A DNA stretch of 64,000 nt from Actinomadura hibisca NBRC 15177. GTDB lineage: Bacteria; Actinomycetota; Actinomycetes; Streptosporangiales; Streptosporangiaceae. Made by a program: the position numbers and the translations under genes. The stretch covers positions 1-64,000 of the forward strand of contig NZ_BCRO01000070.1 in the NCBI RefSeq assembly GCF_001552635.1, written 5' to 3'. Shown here piece after piece: positions 35,604 to 43,560 of this stretch. The notes below the pieces were generated by a model. The model saw nothing but the letters and a program-made list of their open reading frames with translations, was not told where the DNA came from and did not search any database. The first letter of the stretch is position 1. Each line of letters starts with the position of its first letter.

Positions 35604-37109
35604 CTACCTGCTGGTAGGCGGCGGGCGGCTACCTCCCGGCGGGCCGAGTATGGGCAGGCCGCGGGGCTCGCCGGACGGCACGTCAGGGCCGCCGCCGTGC
35701 ACCACCCGGCGCGGCAGCAGCGGCGACAGCAGGGCCGCCAGCGTGAACGCCGCCGCGCTGAACAACAACGTCCGCGCCCCCGCCGCGGTGAACGCCGCCG
35801 GTCCCGTGCCCGGCCCGCGCGTCCCGAAGAAGATCACCCCGGCGAGCGCGACGCCCATCGCGTTGCCGAGCTGGATCACCGAGTTGAGCACCCCCGACGC
35901 CGCGCCCGCGTCGCCGCGCGGCAGGTCGCTCAGCACCAGGTTGGACAGGATCGGGATGGTGAGGCCCATGCCGATCCCGGCCGCGACCATCCACGGCACC
36001 AGGTCGGCGGCGGCGAGACCGGGGCCGTGCCGGGCGGCCGACCAGGAGAGCCCGGCGGTCCCGACGGCCATGAGCGGGGTGCCGACGCCGACCAGCAGGC
36101 GGGCGCGGGCCGGGCCGTAGCGGTTGGTGAGCTGCGCGGTGCACGCGACGCCCAGCGGCCAGGCCAGGCCGACGAACGCCACGTGCAGCGGCGTCCAGCC
36201 CAGCCCGAACTGGAGCATCCAGGTCAGCATGATGAAGTAGGCCGAGACGCCGCAGAACAGCACGAACAGCAGCGCGGACCCGGCGGCGAAGGGGCGCTGC
36301 CGCCACAACCGGGTCGGCACCAGCGGGTCGCGCCCGGCGCGCTCGCGGCGGCGCTGGTGCCAGGCGAACAGCGCGAGCACCGGCCCGGCGGCGGCGAGCG
36401 CCGCGCCCGTCCAGGCGGGCCAGCCCAGCTCGCGGCCCTGCACCAGCGGGACGGCGACCAGCAGCGCGGCGAGCGTGACCAGCCCGGCCCCGGCCGGGTC
36501 CAGCCGGGGCGGCCGGGCGGCGCGGGACTCGCGCATCCACCGCCACGCGCCCGCGAAGGCGAGCAGGCCGACCGGCAGGTTCACCAGGAACACCAGCCGC
36601 CAGCCGAGGCCGCCGCCCGCCCCGGTGAGCAGCCCGCCGAGCACCGGGCCGCCGACCTGGCCCGCGCCGAGCACCAGCCCGTACAGGCTGATCGCGGTGG
36701 TGCGCTCGCGGCCGGGCCGGAACTCGGTCGCGATGATCGACATGACCTGCGGGACCATCACGCCGCCGCACGCGCCCTGGAGCACCCGGGCGGCGATGAG
36801 CGCGCCCGGCGACCCGGCCGCCGCCGCCAGCACGGAGGTCGCGGTGAACCCGGCGACGCCGAGCAGGAAGACGCGGCGGTGGCCGTGGATGTCGCCGAGC
36901 CGGCCGCCGGTGACCAGCAGGAGCGCGAACGCGAGGGTGTACCCGGCGGTGAACCACTGCCCGGCGGCGTAGGAGGCGTGCAGGTCGTCCTGGATGGCGC
37001 GCAGGGCCACGGTCACGATCGTCACGTCCACCAGGTCCATGAACGTCGCCAGCAGCGCCGCCGCGAGCGCGGGCCACCGGCGGTCCGGCACGCGGGCGCG
37101 CAGGGTCAT
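35604..37109 (-). CDS. DHA2-family MFS drug exporter
   Basis: A 501-residue, 14-helix proton antiporter of the EmrB/QacA type. Family marks are ATFMDLVDVTIVTVALRAIQ in TM1, GRLGDIHGHRRVFLLG in loop 2-3 and LVLGAGQVGGPVLGGLL in TM5. It exports small organic molecules; the substrate cannot be told. It stands alone, without a regulator next to it, and diverges from the DUF3068 gene at 37232. Confidence 0.93.
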   Translation of the reverse strand: MTLRARVPDRRWPALAAALLATFMDLVDVTIVTVALRAIQDDLHASYAAGQWFTAGYTLAFALLLVTGGRLGDIHGHRRVFLLGVAGFTATSVLAAAAGSPGALIAARVLQGACGGVMVPQVMSIIATEFRPGRERTTAISLYGLVLGAGQVGGPVLGGLLTGAGGGLGWRLVFLVNLPVGLLAFAGAWRWMRESRAARPPRLDPAGAGLVTLAALLVAVPLVQGRELGWPAWTGAALAAAGPVLALFAWHQRRRERAGRDPLVPTRLWRQRPFAAGSALLFVLFCGVSAYFIMLTWMLQFGLGWTPLHVAFVGLAWPLGVACTAQLTNRYGPARARLLVGVGTPLMAVGTAGLSWSAARHGPGLAAADLVPWMVAAGIGMGLTIPILSNLVLSDLPRGDAGAASGVLNSVIQLGNAMGVALAGVIFFGTRGPGTGPAAFTAAGARTLLFSAAAFTLAALLSPLLPRRVVHGGGPDVPSGEPRGLPILGPPGGSRPPPTSR

Positions 37110-37231
37110 GGGGGCCTTCCGGGACGCCGGGCGGGTGGAGGAACGGGGTGATCCGGGTCATGTAGGGTAACGCGGGCATACGCGAAAGCGACCCGGCAGG
37201 CCGGGTGAGACGGCAGTCTGGGGAGATGGAC

Positions 37232-38524
37232 ATGCGGCGACCGCTCAGCCTCATCCTGATCGCCCTGGGGGCGTTCTGCCTCACCCTCGCGCCGCTGGTC
37301 AAGCTGTATGTGGCGGACAAGACGGTCGTCGCGCCGCTGAACCGCTACCAGCGCACCCAGCTGGAGGCGCAGGACGCGCTGTACTTCGACATGGCGAAGC
37401 TGAAGACGCGCAAGGGCGTCACGCTGGTCGCCGACAACACGGTGCGCGGCGACGTCCGGGCCAACAACGGCAACGACAGGATCGCGGTCTGGGACTCCTC
37501 GACCAACATCTACGACAAGACCGCGCCCGACAAGCAGATCGACATCCAGTCGTACCGGATCGCCTTCGACCGCAAGACCTCCGAGCTGACCAACTGCTGC
37601 GGCACGCACGTCGGCGGCGACGGCTCGGTGAAGATGGCGGGGTACGGGCTGCTGTACCCGCTGGCGCACGTCGAGAAGCGCGACTACCCGTTCTTCGACA
37701 TGTCCACGCGGCAGCAGGTGCCCATGCGGTTCAGCGGCGAGGAGGAGATCGCCGGGATCGACGCCTACCGCTTCGTGCAGCAGGTGCCGCCGAGCAAGAC
37801 CGGAAAGATCGACTTCAAGGTGCCCGGCGACCTGCTGGGCCTGGGCGAGAAGTCCGCCGCGCAGCAGGTGGACCGCTACTTCGAGGCGTCGATCACCCAG
37901 TGGGTGGACCCGCGCACCGGGGTGCCGGTCCGCATCGAGCAGAAGATCAACAGCTTCGTGCAGACGCCGGACGGGCGGGGCCGGCTGACGGTCGCGCAGG
38001 CGGACCTGAAGACCACGGCGGCGAGCCAGGCCGGCCTGGTGAAGCTGGCGAACGAGAACGCCCTCAAGATCGCGATGGTGCGGACCTACGTCCCGTACGG
38101 AGCGGTGGCCGTCGGCGTGCTGCTGCTGGCGCTGGGCGTGCTGGTGGGCTGGCTGGCGGCGAGCCGCCGCAAGGCGGAGAGCGACGCCGCGCCCGCGCCG
38201 AAGGCGCCGCGGCGGCCGGACGGGAAGTTCGGCGACGGCGCTCCGGCGGCGGCCGGGCAGGGCGGTCCGGCCGCGCCGGGCAAGCCCGCGAGCCCGCGCG
38301 GCCCGGACGGGAAGTTCGGCGGCCTCCCGGCGGCCCCGACCAAACCCGGCGTCCCCCCGCCCAGCGAGGACAAGCGCGTGGCCCCGACCGGACCGGCCAA
38401 GCCCGTGGCCCCGGCCGCGTCCGGCGGCGGCAAGCCCCCGGCGGGCGAGCAGGCCAAGCCCGCGCCCGGTGACAAGACGCCGCCGAAGGGACGCTCGGCC
38501 CCGCGCCGCCTCGGCCGCCGCTGA
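37232..38524 (+). CDS. DUF3068 domain protein
   Basis: A 430-residue protein with the DUF3068 pattern: an N-terminal helix (RRPLSLILIALGAFCLTLAP), a large extracytoplasmic domain (about 35-285, with NNGNDRIAVWDSSTNIYDK and TNCCGTH), a second helix (about 290-312) and a disordered Pro/Lys/Ala-rich cytoplasmic tail (about 315-430) with repeated RPDGKFG motifs. Some members are called PorA-family porins, but function in this lineage is unknown. ATG 37232 is best spaced from GGGAG; ATG 37226 is an alternative. A terminator follows. Confidence 0.85.
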   Translation: MRRPLSLILIALGAFCLTLAPLVKLYVADKTVVAPLNRYQRTQLEAQDALYFDMAKLKTRKGVTLVADNTVRGDVRANNGNDRIAVWDSSTNIYDKTAPDKQIDIQSYRIAFDRKTSELTNCCGTHVGGDGSVKMAGYGLLYPLAHVEKRDYPFFDMSTRQQVPMRFSGEEEIAGIDAYRFVQQVPPSKTGKIDFKVPGDLLGLGEKSAAQQVDRYFEASITQWVDPRTGVPVRIEQKINSFVQTPDGRGRLTVAQADLKTTAASQAGLVKLANENALKIAMVRTYVPYGAVAVGVLLLALGVLVGWLAASRRKAESDAAPAPKAPRRPDGKFGDGAPAAAGQGGPAAPGKPASPRGPDGKFGGLPAAPTKPGVPPPSEDKRVAPTGPAKPVAPAASGGGKPPAGEQAKPAPGDKTPPKGRSAPRRLGRR

Positions 38525-38533
38525 CCGAACACA

Positions 38534-38565
38534 GGAAGGCCCCACAACCCGGTGCGGGGCCTTCC
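38534..38565 (+). terminator. Terminator after the DUF3068 gene
   Basis: GGAAGGCCCC (38534-38543) pairs with GGGGCCTTCC (38556-38565) over a 12-base loop, beginning nine bases after the stop. Confidence 0.8.
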
Positions 38566-38573
38566 GCATTCCC

Positions 38574-38587
38574 TGATACGTGTTCTA
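38574..38587. promoter_or_regulatory. KstR-like operator, distal copy
   Basis: TGATACGTGTTCTA matches the published KstR consensus TNNAACNNGTTNNA at all fixed positions except one (TAC for AAC). It lies 56 bases from the start of a second, better match. Confidence 0.4.
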
Positions 38588-38629
38588 GGCGGCATCGCTC
38601 AGTGCCGACCTGGCCCAACAATCCCTAAC

Positions 38630-38667
38630 TAGAACCTGTTGCAGTTTTGCGGGCCGCACCCTAGGGT
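38630..38667 (+). promoter_or_regulatory. KstR-like operator overlapping a leaderless promoter
   Basis: TAGAACCTGTTGCA (38630-38643) is an exact match to TNNAACNNGTTNNA, the operator form of the steroid-catabolism repressor KstR. It overlaps a putative -35 (TTGCAG, 38639-38644), with -10 TAGGGT at 38662-38667 and a 17-base spacer. Transcription would begin at or next to the GTG start at 38674, so the mRNA would be leaderless. A bound repressor would block the polymerase directly. Confidence 0.55.
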
Positions 38668-38673
38668 CGAGGC

Positions 38674-39786
38674 GTGCGGACACCAGTCACCGAACTATTC
38701 GGCATCGAGTATCCGATCTTCGCGTTCAGTCACTGCCGCGACGTGGTCGCCGCGGTGAGCCGCGCCGGCGGCATGGGCGTGCTCGGCGCGCTGTACTTCA
38801 CCCCCGAAGAGCTCGAACTGGAGCTCAGGTGGATCGACGAGCACGTCGGCGGCAAGCCGTACGGCGTGGACGTGGTCATGCCCGCCAAGTACGAGGGCGC
38901 CGACCTCGGCGACGCCGACGAGCTGCTCGGCAAGCTCCAGGGGATGATCCCGGCCGAGCACCGGGAGTTCCTGGAGAACCTGCTGGCCGAGCACGGCGTG
39001 GAGCCGTCCACCGAGACCGCCAACCGGGCGCTGCTGGGCTGGACCGACCAGACCGCGCGCCCGCAGGTCGAGGTGGCGCTCAAGCACCCGATCGCGCTGC
39101 TGGCCAACGCGCTGGGCCCGCCGCCCGCCGACGTGGTCGAGCTGGCCCACCGGCACGGCGTGAAGGTGGCGGGCCTCGCCTCCACCGCCCGGCACGCGCG
39201 CAAGCAGGTGGACGTCGGCGTGGACATCATCGTCGCGCAAGGCACCGAGGCGGGCGGCCACACCGGCGAGGTGTCCACGATGGTGCTGATCCCCGAGGTG
39301 GTGGACGCGGTCGGGCCGGAGACCGTCGTGCTGGCGGCCGGCGGCATCGGGCGCGGGCGGCAGATGGCGGCGGGCATGGCACTGGGCGCCGACGGCGTCT
39401 GGACCGGCTCGATCTGGCTGACGGTCGACGAGGCCGACACCCCCGAGCGCGCCCTGCCCAAGCTGCTGAAGGCGACCTCGCGCGACACCGTGCGCTCGCG
39501 CGCGTGGACGGGCAAGCCCGCGCGGTTCCTCAAGACGGCGTGGACCGAGGCGTGGGAGAGCGAGAAGTCGCCCGGCTACCTGCCGATGCCGATGCAGTTC
39601 ATGCTGGTGGCCGACGCGCTGCCGCGCATCGCGCGGTCCGGCGACGGCGAGCTGGTGACCTTCCCGGTCGGGCAGATCGTCGGGTCGATGAACCAGGTGA
39701 AGCCCGCCGCGCAGGTCGTCTACGACCTGATCGAGGAGTACGTGGAGGCGGTCGAGCGCCTCAACACGATCACTGAAGCGGACTAG
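38674..39786 (+). CDS. Nitronate monooxygenase-family flavin oxidoreductase
   Basis: A 370-residue FMN-dependent TIM-barrel protein of the 2-nitropropane dioxygenase/NAD(P)H-flavin oxidoreductase group. It begins TPVTELFGIEYPIFAFSHC; the FMN phosphate-binding parts IIVAQGTEAGGHTGEVSTM and LAAGGIGRGRQMAAGMALGA are intact. Actinobacterial members include enzymes of ring and side-chain steroid catabolism as well as nitronate oxidation. The KstR-like operators in front of it favour the catabolic role, but the exact reaction is open. The GTG at 38674 has no Shine-Dalgarno sequence, consistent with leaderless translation. Confidence 0.88.
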   Translation: MRTPVTELFGIEYPIFAFSHCRDVVAAVSRAGGMGVLGALYFTPEELELELRWIDEHVGGKPYGVDVVMPAKYEGADLGDADELLGKLQGMIPAEHREFLENLLAEHGVEPSTETANRALLGWTDQTARPQVEVALKHPIALLANALGPPPADVVELAHRHGVKVAGLASTARHARKQVDVGVDIIVAQGTEAGGHTGEVSTMVLIPEVVDAVGPETVVLAAGGIGRGRQMAAGMALGADGVWTGSIWLTVDEADTPERALPKLLKATSRDTVRSRAWTGKPARFLKTAWTEAWESEKSPGYLPMPMQFMLVADALPRIARSGDGELVTFPVGQIVGSMNQVKPAAQVVYDLIEEYVEAVERLNTITEAD

Positions 39787-39855
39787 CGGCGGCTCGGACG
39801 GCCCGCGAGCGGGGCCCCGCGCCAGGGGCCCCGCTCCCGGAGGTCGTCGCCCGCG

Positions 39856-40272
39856 TCAGAAGCGGGTCAGCCAGGACAGGACGCGGCCGAGCAGGTAGTA
39901 CACGACGGCCGCGATGCTCCAGTTGATGTAGAGCTGCTGGTCGGGCTCGGGCCGGGTGAACACGTCGTGGAACGGCGTGGCGAGCCAGCTCCCGGCGTCC
40001 AGCGTGGCGTCCACCAGCGTGTTGGCGGGATTGGCGCCGCCCCAGGTCAGCAACATTCCCAGGACGAGGATCAGCGCGGCGGCCCAGCCGGCGGCCAGGA
40101 ACATCATGCTGATCGGGTTGGGCCTGCTGCGCCGCCACCGGCGGGGCCGGCGCTCCACCACCGTCGGGCCCGGGGCGGGCGCGACCGGCGCGGGCGCGGC
40201 GGGCGCGACCTTCGTCTCGGTCGCCGCCGCGGTCGAGGCGCGGCGGCGGTTCCTCAAGATGTGCACGGCCAT
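39856..40272 (-). CDS. Small membrane protein of unknown function
   Basis: A 138-residue protein. The first 50 residues are basic and Ala/Pro-rich, followed by a strong helix at about 54-75 (SMMFLAAGWAAALILVLGML), an extracytoplasmic loop of about 40 residues and a second weaker helix at about 116-132 (WSIAAVVYYLLGRVLSWL). No family is recognised. It is convergent with the flavin oxidoreductase gene and shares no obvious operon with the gene at 40352. Confidence 0.65.
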   Translation of the reverse strand: MAVHILRNRRRASTAAATETKVAPAAPAPVAPAPGPTVVERRPRRWRRSRPNPISMMFLAAGWAAALILVLGMLLTWGGANPANTLVDATLDAGSWLATPFHDVFTRPEPDQQLYINWSIAAVVYYLLGRVLSWLTRF

Positions 40273-40351
40273 GGCCTGTCACTCCTCTGCTCCGCGTTCG
40301 CGCCCCGGGTATGCCGCGAGCCGATCACCGCAAACCCCGGCCCCTTTTCGG

Positions 40352-40786
40352 TCAGTCCTTAATGCGGGTCATGGTGGCCTTGTAACCGCCGCCGCCGGGG
40401 TAGACCCACCCGCCCGTCAGCGAGTCGCCGTCGGCGGCGAGGGTGCCCCGGAAGTAGGCGGGGGAGCCCTTCTCCATCCCCCAGATGGTGAGGGTGTCGC
40501 CCTCCAGCTCGTACACGTAGTCGAGGGTGTCGCCGTCGCCGCCGTAGTAGCGGGACTTGATGTCGGCGCTGGGCTCCTCGCTGCCGAACGTGCGCTCCCG
40601 GCCGATCACCTCCAGGCCCTTGATCCGGTGCCCGTCCTGCTCCAGATCGACGTCCTGGAGCAGGAAGAAGCCGCCCTCCATCCAGCGGTAGGTGATGGTC
40701 CCCTCGGCCCCGCCGGTGACCTTCCAGGTGCCGGTGATCCGGCCCAGGGCGCGCAGGGCGGTGTCGTTGGCGGCGGTCTCGTTCAT
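40352..40786 (-). CDS. DUF1579-like lipocalin-fold protein
   Basis: A 144-residue soluble protein, starting at ATG 40786 behind AGGAAA. It has the pattern of a small beta-barrel: ALGRITGTWKVTGGAEGTIT at the start, WMEGGFFLLQDVDLEQDG, then LEVIGRERTFG and a final GGGYKATMTRI. This resembles the DUF1579 family of unknown function. It lies 76 bases after the stop of the ECF sigma gene on the same strand, and such proteins often accompany ECF factors with SnoaL-like tails. It is a likely target or partner of that sigma factor. Confidence 0.75.
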   Translation of the reverse strand: MNETAANDTALRALGRITGTWKVTGGAEGTITYRWMEGGFFLLQDVDLEQDGHRIKGLEVIGRERTFGSEEPSADIKSRYYGGDGDTLDYVYELEGDTLTIWGMEKGSPAYFRGTLAADGDSLTGGWVYPGGGGYKATMTRIKD

Positions 40787-40862
40787 GGCGTTTCCTCTCT
40801 CGATGCGGACACCCATGTGACTGCGCCGCGCCGGAAAAGGAATCGGTCCCCGGGAAAACTTC

Positions 40863-41786
40863 TCAGAGCCCGAATGCGGCCAGCAGCTCGGGCCCGAAGG
40901 TGGTGATCTCAGCGATCAGCCCGTCCTCGATCCGCAACACGTCCACGTTGACGGGCATGAACTCCGTCTCGCCGTCCCGCCGTAGGTAGTTGACCACGGC
41001 GGGCTGCCGGTTGGCCCACGTCGGCACCGAGCGCCACTCGCCCCACGCGCCGTCGCCGGACAGGACCGGTTCCCACATCGCGAGGATCGCGTCGCGGCCG
41101 AGGTAGGAGCGGGCGATGGGCGGCATCGTCTGCCGGGCGTCCTCGCGCAGCAGCGCCGCGAGGCCCGCCAGGTCGTTGCGCTCGCTGGCCTCCACGTACC
41201 GGCGCACGACGGCGCGCGCCTCGGCGTCGCCGTTCGCGGCCCAGTCCGAGCGCCGCTCCGGCAGGTGTTCGCGCAGAGTGGCCCGCGCCCGTTGCAGGGC
41301 GCTCTTGAGGGCGGGGACGGTCATCTCCAGCGCGCCCGCCGCGTCGTCGGCGGGCCAGCCGAGCACGTCGCGCAGGATGAGGACGGCCCGCTGCTTGGGC
41401 GGCAGGTGCTGCACGGCGGCGAGGAAGGCCAGCTCGACGGTCTCCTTGGCGATGGCGGCGGCGTCCGGCTCCTCGACCAGGTCGAGCACGCGGTCGGGGA
41501 AGGGCTCCAGCCAGGTGACCTCGGCCATGGGCGTGCCGGCGGCCACGACCTCGCGCCGGGCCGGGCCGTTCAGGGCGTCCAGGCAGGCGTTGGTGGCGAT
41601 CTTGTAGAGCCAGGCGCGGAGCGGGGCGCGCCCCTCGAAGGTCTCGCGCCGCCGCCAGGCGCGCAGCAACGTCTCCTGCACCAGGTCCTCGGCGTCGGTG
41701 AACGAGCCGAGCATCCGGTAGCAGTGCACGCGCAACTCGTGCCGGTACCGCTCGGCCTGCTCCGCGAACGCCGTCCCGTCCACCAT
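40863..41786 (-). CDS. ECF sigma factor with SnoaL-like C-terminal domain
   Basis: A 307-residue RNA polymerase sigma factor of the SigG-like ECF type. Sigma2 (about 15-80) has LRVHCYRMLGSFTDAEDLVQ and WLYKIATNACLD; sigma4 (about 125-180) has LPPKQRAVLILRDVLGWPAD. The last 120 residues are a SnoaL-like domain (ARSYLGRDAILAMWEPVLSG, EFMPVNVDVLRIEDG). In this group the C-terminal domain takes the place of a separate anti-sigma factor and tunes activity. No anti-sigma gene is nearby. The target promoters are unknown. Confidence 0.93.
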   Translation of the reverse strand: MVDGTAFAEQAERYRHELRVHCYRMLGSFTDAEDLVQETLLRAWRRRETFEGRAPLRAWLYKIATNACLDALNGPARREVVAAGTPMAEVTWLEPFPDRVLDLVEEPDAAAIAKETVELAFLAAVQHLPPKQRAVLILRDVLGWPADDAAGALEMTVPALKSALQRARATLREHLPERRSDWAANGDAEARAVVRRYVEASERNDLAGLAALLREDARQTMPPIARSYLGRDAILAMWEPVLSGDGAWGEWRSVPTWANRQPAVVNYLRRDGETEFMPVNVDVLRIEDGLIAEITTFGPELLAAFGL

Positions 41787-41815
41787 GCGGCGAGCCTAAC
41801 GGCAGAGATCAACTC

Positions 41816-41845
41816 TTGACAGCGCGACCGCTTTTCCCCTGTAAT
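41816..41845 (+). promoter_or_regulatory. Strong housekeeping-type promoter
   Basis: TTGACA at 41816-41821 is followed 18 bases later by TGTAAT at 41840-41845 (or TAATGT at 41842, spacer 20). This is a near-consensus -35 and lies in the 344-base space between the sigma gene and the nitroreductase fusion. A start near 41853 would produce a leader of about 280 bases for the gene at 42131, or a short RNA ending at the terminator near 42017. Confidence 0.55.
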
Positions 41846-41930
41846 GTGCACCGTGCTGTGGAGCGTTTCCCGCCAAGAGCAAGGGGCCGGCGGGATAGCG
41901 GCCGGCACCGTATTCGCTGGGGATGATGAC

Positions 41931-41960
41931 GTGGCTATGACGTTCACGGGCACCGCCTGA
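41931..41960 (+). CDS. Candidate 9-residue leader peptide
   Basis: A GTG frame encodes VAMTFTGTA and stops at 41958-41960. It has a GGGGA ribosome site (about 41918-41922) at good spacing. A second mini-frame, ATGATGACGTGGCTATGA (MMTWL), overlaps it from 41923. Both lie between a near-consensus promoter and a T-tract terminator, the position expected for a translated attenuator leader. There is no homology evidence. Confidence 0.3.
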   Translation: MAMTFTGTA

Positions 41961-41985
41961 CCTAAGCGCGCCGTCCCCGCGCCCC

Positions 41986-42017
41986 GGCGGTAGCCGAAGC
42001 ACCGCCCCCCCTTTTTT
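41986..42017 (+). terminator. Intrinsic terminator with T tract
   Basis: GGCGGT (41986-41991) pairs with ACCGCC (42001-42006) and is followed by a C run and six T residues (42012-42017). A T tract is unusual in this genome's other terminators. It lies about 114 bases upstream of the gene at 42131, so it could be a conditional (attenuation) terminator. Confidence 0.55.
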
Positions 42018-42130
42018 CTCCCGGTATGACCGCGCCCGCGCAGGGCCGCCGACGGCATCGCATCGCACGCCCTTCTTCTTTCTCTCACCGCGCCCCGCGC
42101 GGATCTCACCCATGCCTGGAGACCACACGT

Positions 42131-42967
42131 ATGCCCAATGACTTCAACACGTCCATCATCGAGGAGTTCCGCGCCAACGACGGCCGGATGAGCGGCCCGT
42201 TCGAGGGGGCCCGCCTGCTGCTGCTGACCACGAAGGGCGCGCGCTCGGGCCGTCCCCACACCACCCCGCTCGGCTACCTGCCCGACGGTGACCGCGAGCT
42301 GGTCATCGCGTCGGCCGGGGGCTCGCCCCGCAACCCGGCCTGGTTCCACAACCTGCGCGCGAACCCGCGCGTGACCGTGGAGAACGGCGCGTTCATCTAC
42401 GAGGCGGACGCGGTGGTGCTGGAGGGCGCCGAACGCGACGCGGCCTTCGCCCGCGCGGTAGAGGCCGAGCCGGGCTGGGCCGACTACCAGGCGGGCACGT
42501 CCCGGACGATCCCGGTGGTGGCGCTGGTCGCGGTCCCCGGCCCGCCGAACCTGGGCGGCCGCCCGATGGGCGACGGCCTGAAGGCGATCCACGACGGCTA
42601 CCGGCACGAGCTGGGGATCATCCGCAAGGAGCTGGCCGCCGCGGGCCCGCGCCTGGGCGCGCAGCTGCGCGTCAACTGCCTGACGATGTGCCAGGGCCTG
42701 ACGGTGCACCACCAGGCCGAGGACGGCGGCATCTTCCCGGCGGTGGCGAAGGCGCGCCCGGAGCTGGCCGAGGCGATGGCCCGGATGACCCGCGAGCACG
42801 AGGTCGTCGCGGCCCTGCTGGCGGAGATCCAGACCCTCGTCAAGGCGGAGGACACGCCCCCGGCGACCCTGCTGGCGGAGTTCGACCGCCTGACGACGGA
42901 CCTGGAGGCGCACCTGACCTACGAGGAGGACCAACTGGTCCCCCTACTGAACGACCTGTTCAGCTGA
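42131..42967 (+). CDS. Nitroreductase (F420/DUF385)-hemerythrin fusion
   Basis: A 278-residue two-domain protein. Residues 1-135 are a deazaflavin-type nitroreductase/quinone reductase domain (LLLLTTKGARSGRPHTTPLGYL, SAGGSPRNPAWFHNLRANP), which in relatives binds F420. Residues about 150-278 are a hemerythrin HHE-type four-helix domain with His/Glu ligands spread over IHDGYRHELGIIRKEL, LTVHHQAEDGGIFP, TREHEVVAALL and LEAHLTYEEDQLVPLL. The two together suggest a redox enzyme that senses or uses O2, NO or iron. The start ATG follows GGAGA. The upstream leader holds a possible attenuator. Confidence 0.87.
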   Translation: MPNDFNTSIIEEFRANDGRMSGPFEGARLLLLTTKGARSGRPHTTPLGYLPDGDRELVIASAGGSPRNPAWFHNLRANPRVTVENGAFIYEADAVVLEGAERDAAFARAVEAEPGWADYQAGTSRTIPVVALVAVPGPPNLGGRPMGDGLKAIHDGYRHELGIIRKELAAAGPRLGAQLRVNCLTMCQGLTVHHQAEDGGIFPAVAKARPELAEAMARMTREHEVVAALLAEIQTLVKAEDTPPATLLAEFDRLTTDLEAHLTYEEDQLVPLLNDLFS

Positions 42968-42978
42968 CGGCCGCGGGG

Positions 42979-43008
42979 TTGATCCCGAGGGAACTCCCTC
43001 GGGATCAA
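42979..43008. terminator. Bidirectional terminator overlapping a stop codon
   Basis: A 13-bp perfect stem (42979-42991 with 42996-43008) around the loop AACT lies 11 bases after the fusion gene. Its right arm contains the stop codon of the opposite-strand toxin gene (43005-43007), so it serves both convergent units. Confidence 0.8.
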
Positions 43009-43244
43009 TCGCCCTGCTGGACCCGGTCGATCCGGTCGATCGTGATCCGTTCGTCCTGGATGACGTACATCACGCGGTAAGGGCCGACGCGCAGTCGCCG
43101 GTACTCGCCCCAGGGGAACGACTCCGCCGGAAAGGGATCCTCGGCCAAGCGCTCTATGGCCTGGCCGATCTCCTTGATGCCGAGCTGGTCCCGCATGAAC
43201 CGCCTGGCGGTGCGGATCGCCTCGGGCGACCACGTGATGGTCAC
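43005..43244 (-). CDS. RelE/ParE-family toxin
   Basis: A 79-residue protein with the RelE/ParE fold pattern: an N-terminal SPEAIRTARRFMRDQLG helix region, then PFPAESFPWGEYRRLRVGPYRVMYVIQDERITIDRI, where the RLRVGPYRVMY beta-hairpin carries the usual basic residues. RelE toxins cut ribosome-bound mRNA; ParE forms poison gyrase. Sequence alone does not separate these. The GTG start overlaps the antitoxin stop by four bases (GTGA), the typical coupled layout. Confidence 0.85.
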   Translation of the reverse strand: MTITWSPEAIRTARRFMRDQLGIKEIGQAIERLAEDPFPAESFPWGEYRRLRVGPYRVMYVIQDERITIDRIDRVQQGD

Positions 43245-43510
43245 TGGGCGCGGCCCAGCAGCAGTTCCATCGCCTCGTCATGGGACAGCTCGCCGGGCCG
43301 CCCGGCGGCTTCCCACTCCTGGTAAGCCTGCCCCGCCGCGTGCGCCTCGGCCTCGTCAAGGGCCTCGGGGGCGGCGGCCTTCTCCAGGGCGCGCAGGCGG
43401 CGCAGGTCGTGCAGCGGCACCACGGCGGCGGTCTCGCCGCCCAGGTGGATGACCTCGTACGGCTCGGTCGCCGCGTCCACGGAGGTCTGCTCGATCGGTT
43501 CGGCGCTCAT
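43241..43510 (-). CDS. Phd/YefM-like antitoxin
   Basis: An 89-residue acidic protein directly upstream of the RelE-type gene. The N-terminal half (EPYEVIHLGGETAAVVPLHDLRRLRALEKAA) matches the DNA-binding half of Phd/YefM antitoxins. The C-terminal half is helical and acidic (LDEAEAHAAGQAYQEWEAAG, LSHDEAMELLL) and would neutralise the toxin. It likely also represses its own operon. Confidence 0.82.
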   Translation of the reverse strand: MSAEPIEQTSVDAATEPYEVIHLGGETAAVVPLHDLRRLRALEKAAAPEALDEAEAHAAGQAYQEWEAAGRPGELSHDEAMELLLGRAQ

Positions 43511-43560
43511 GAGGGAAGGGTACCCGCGCGGGACGCGAGGTCACCTGCGTTACCCGGGGG

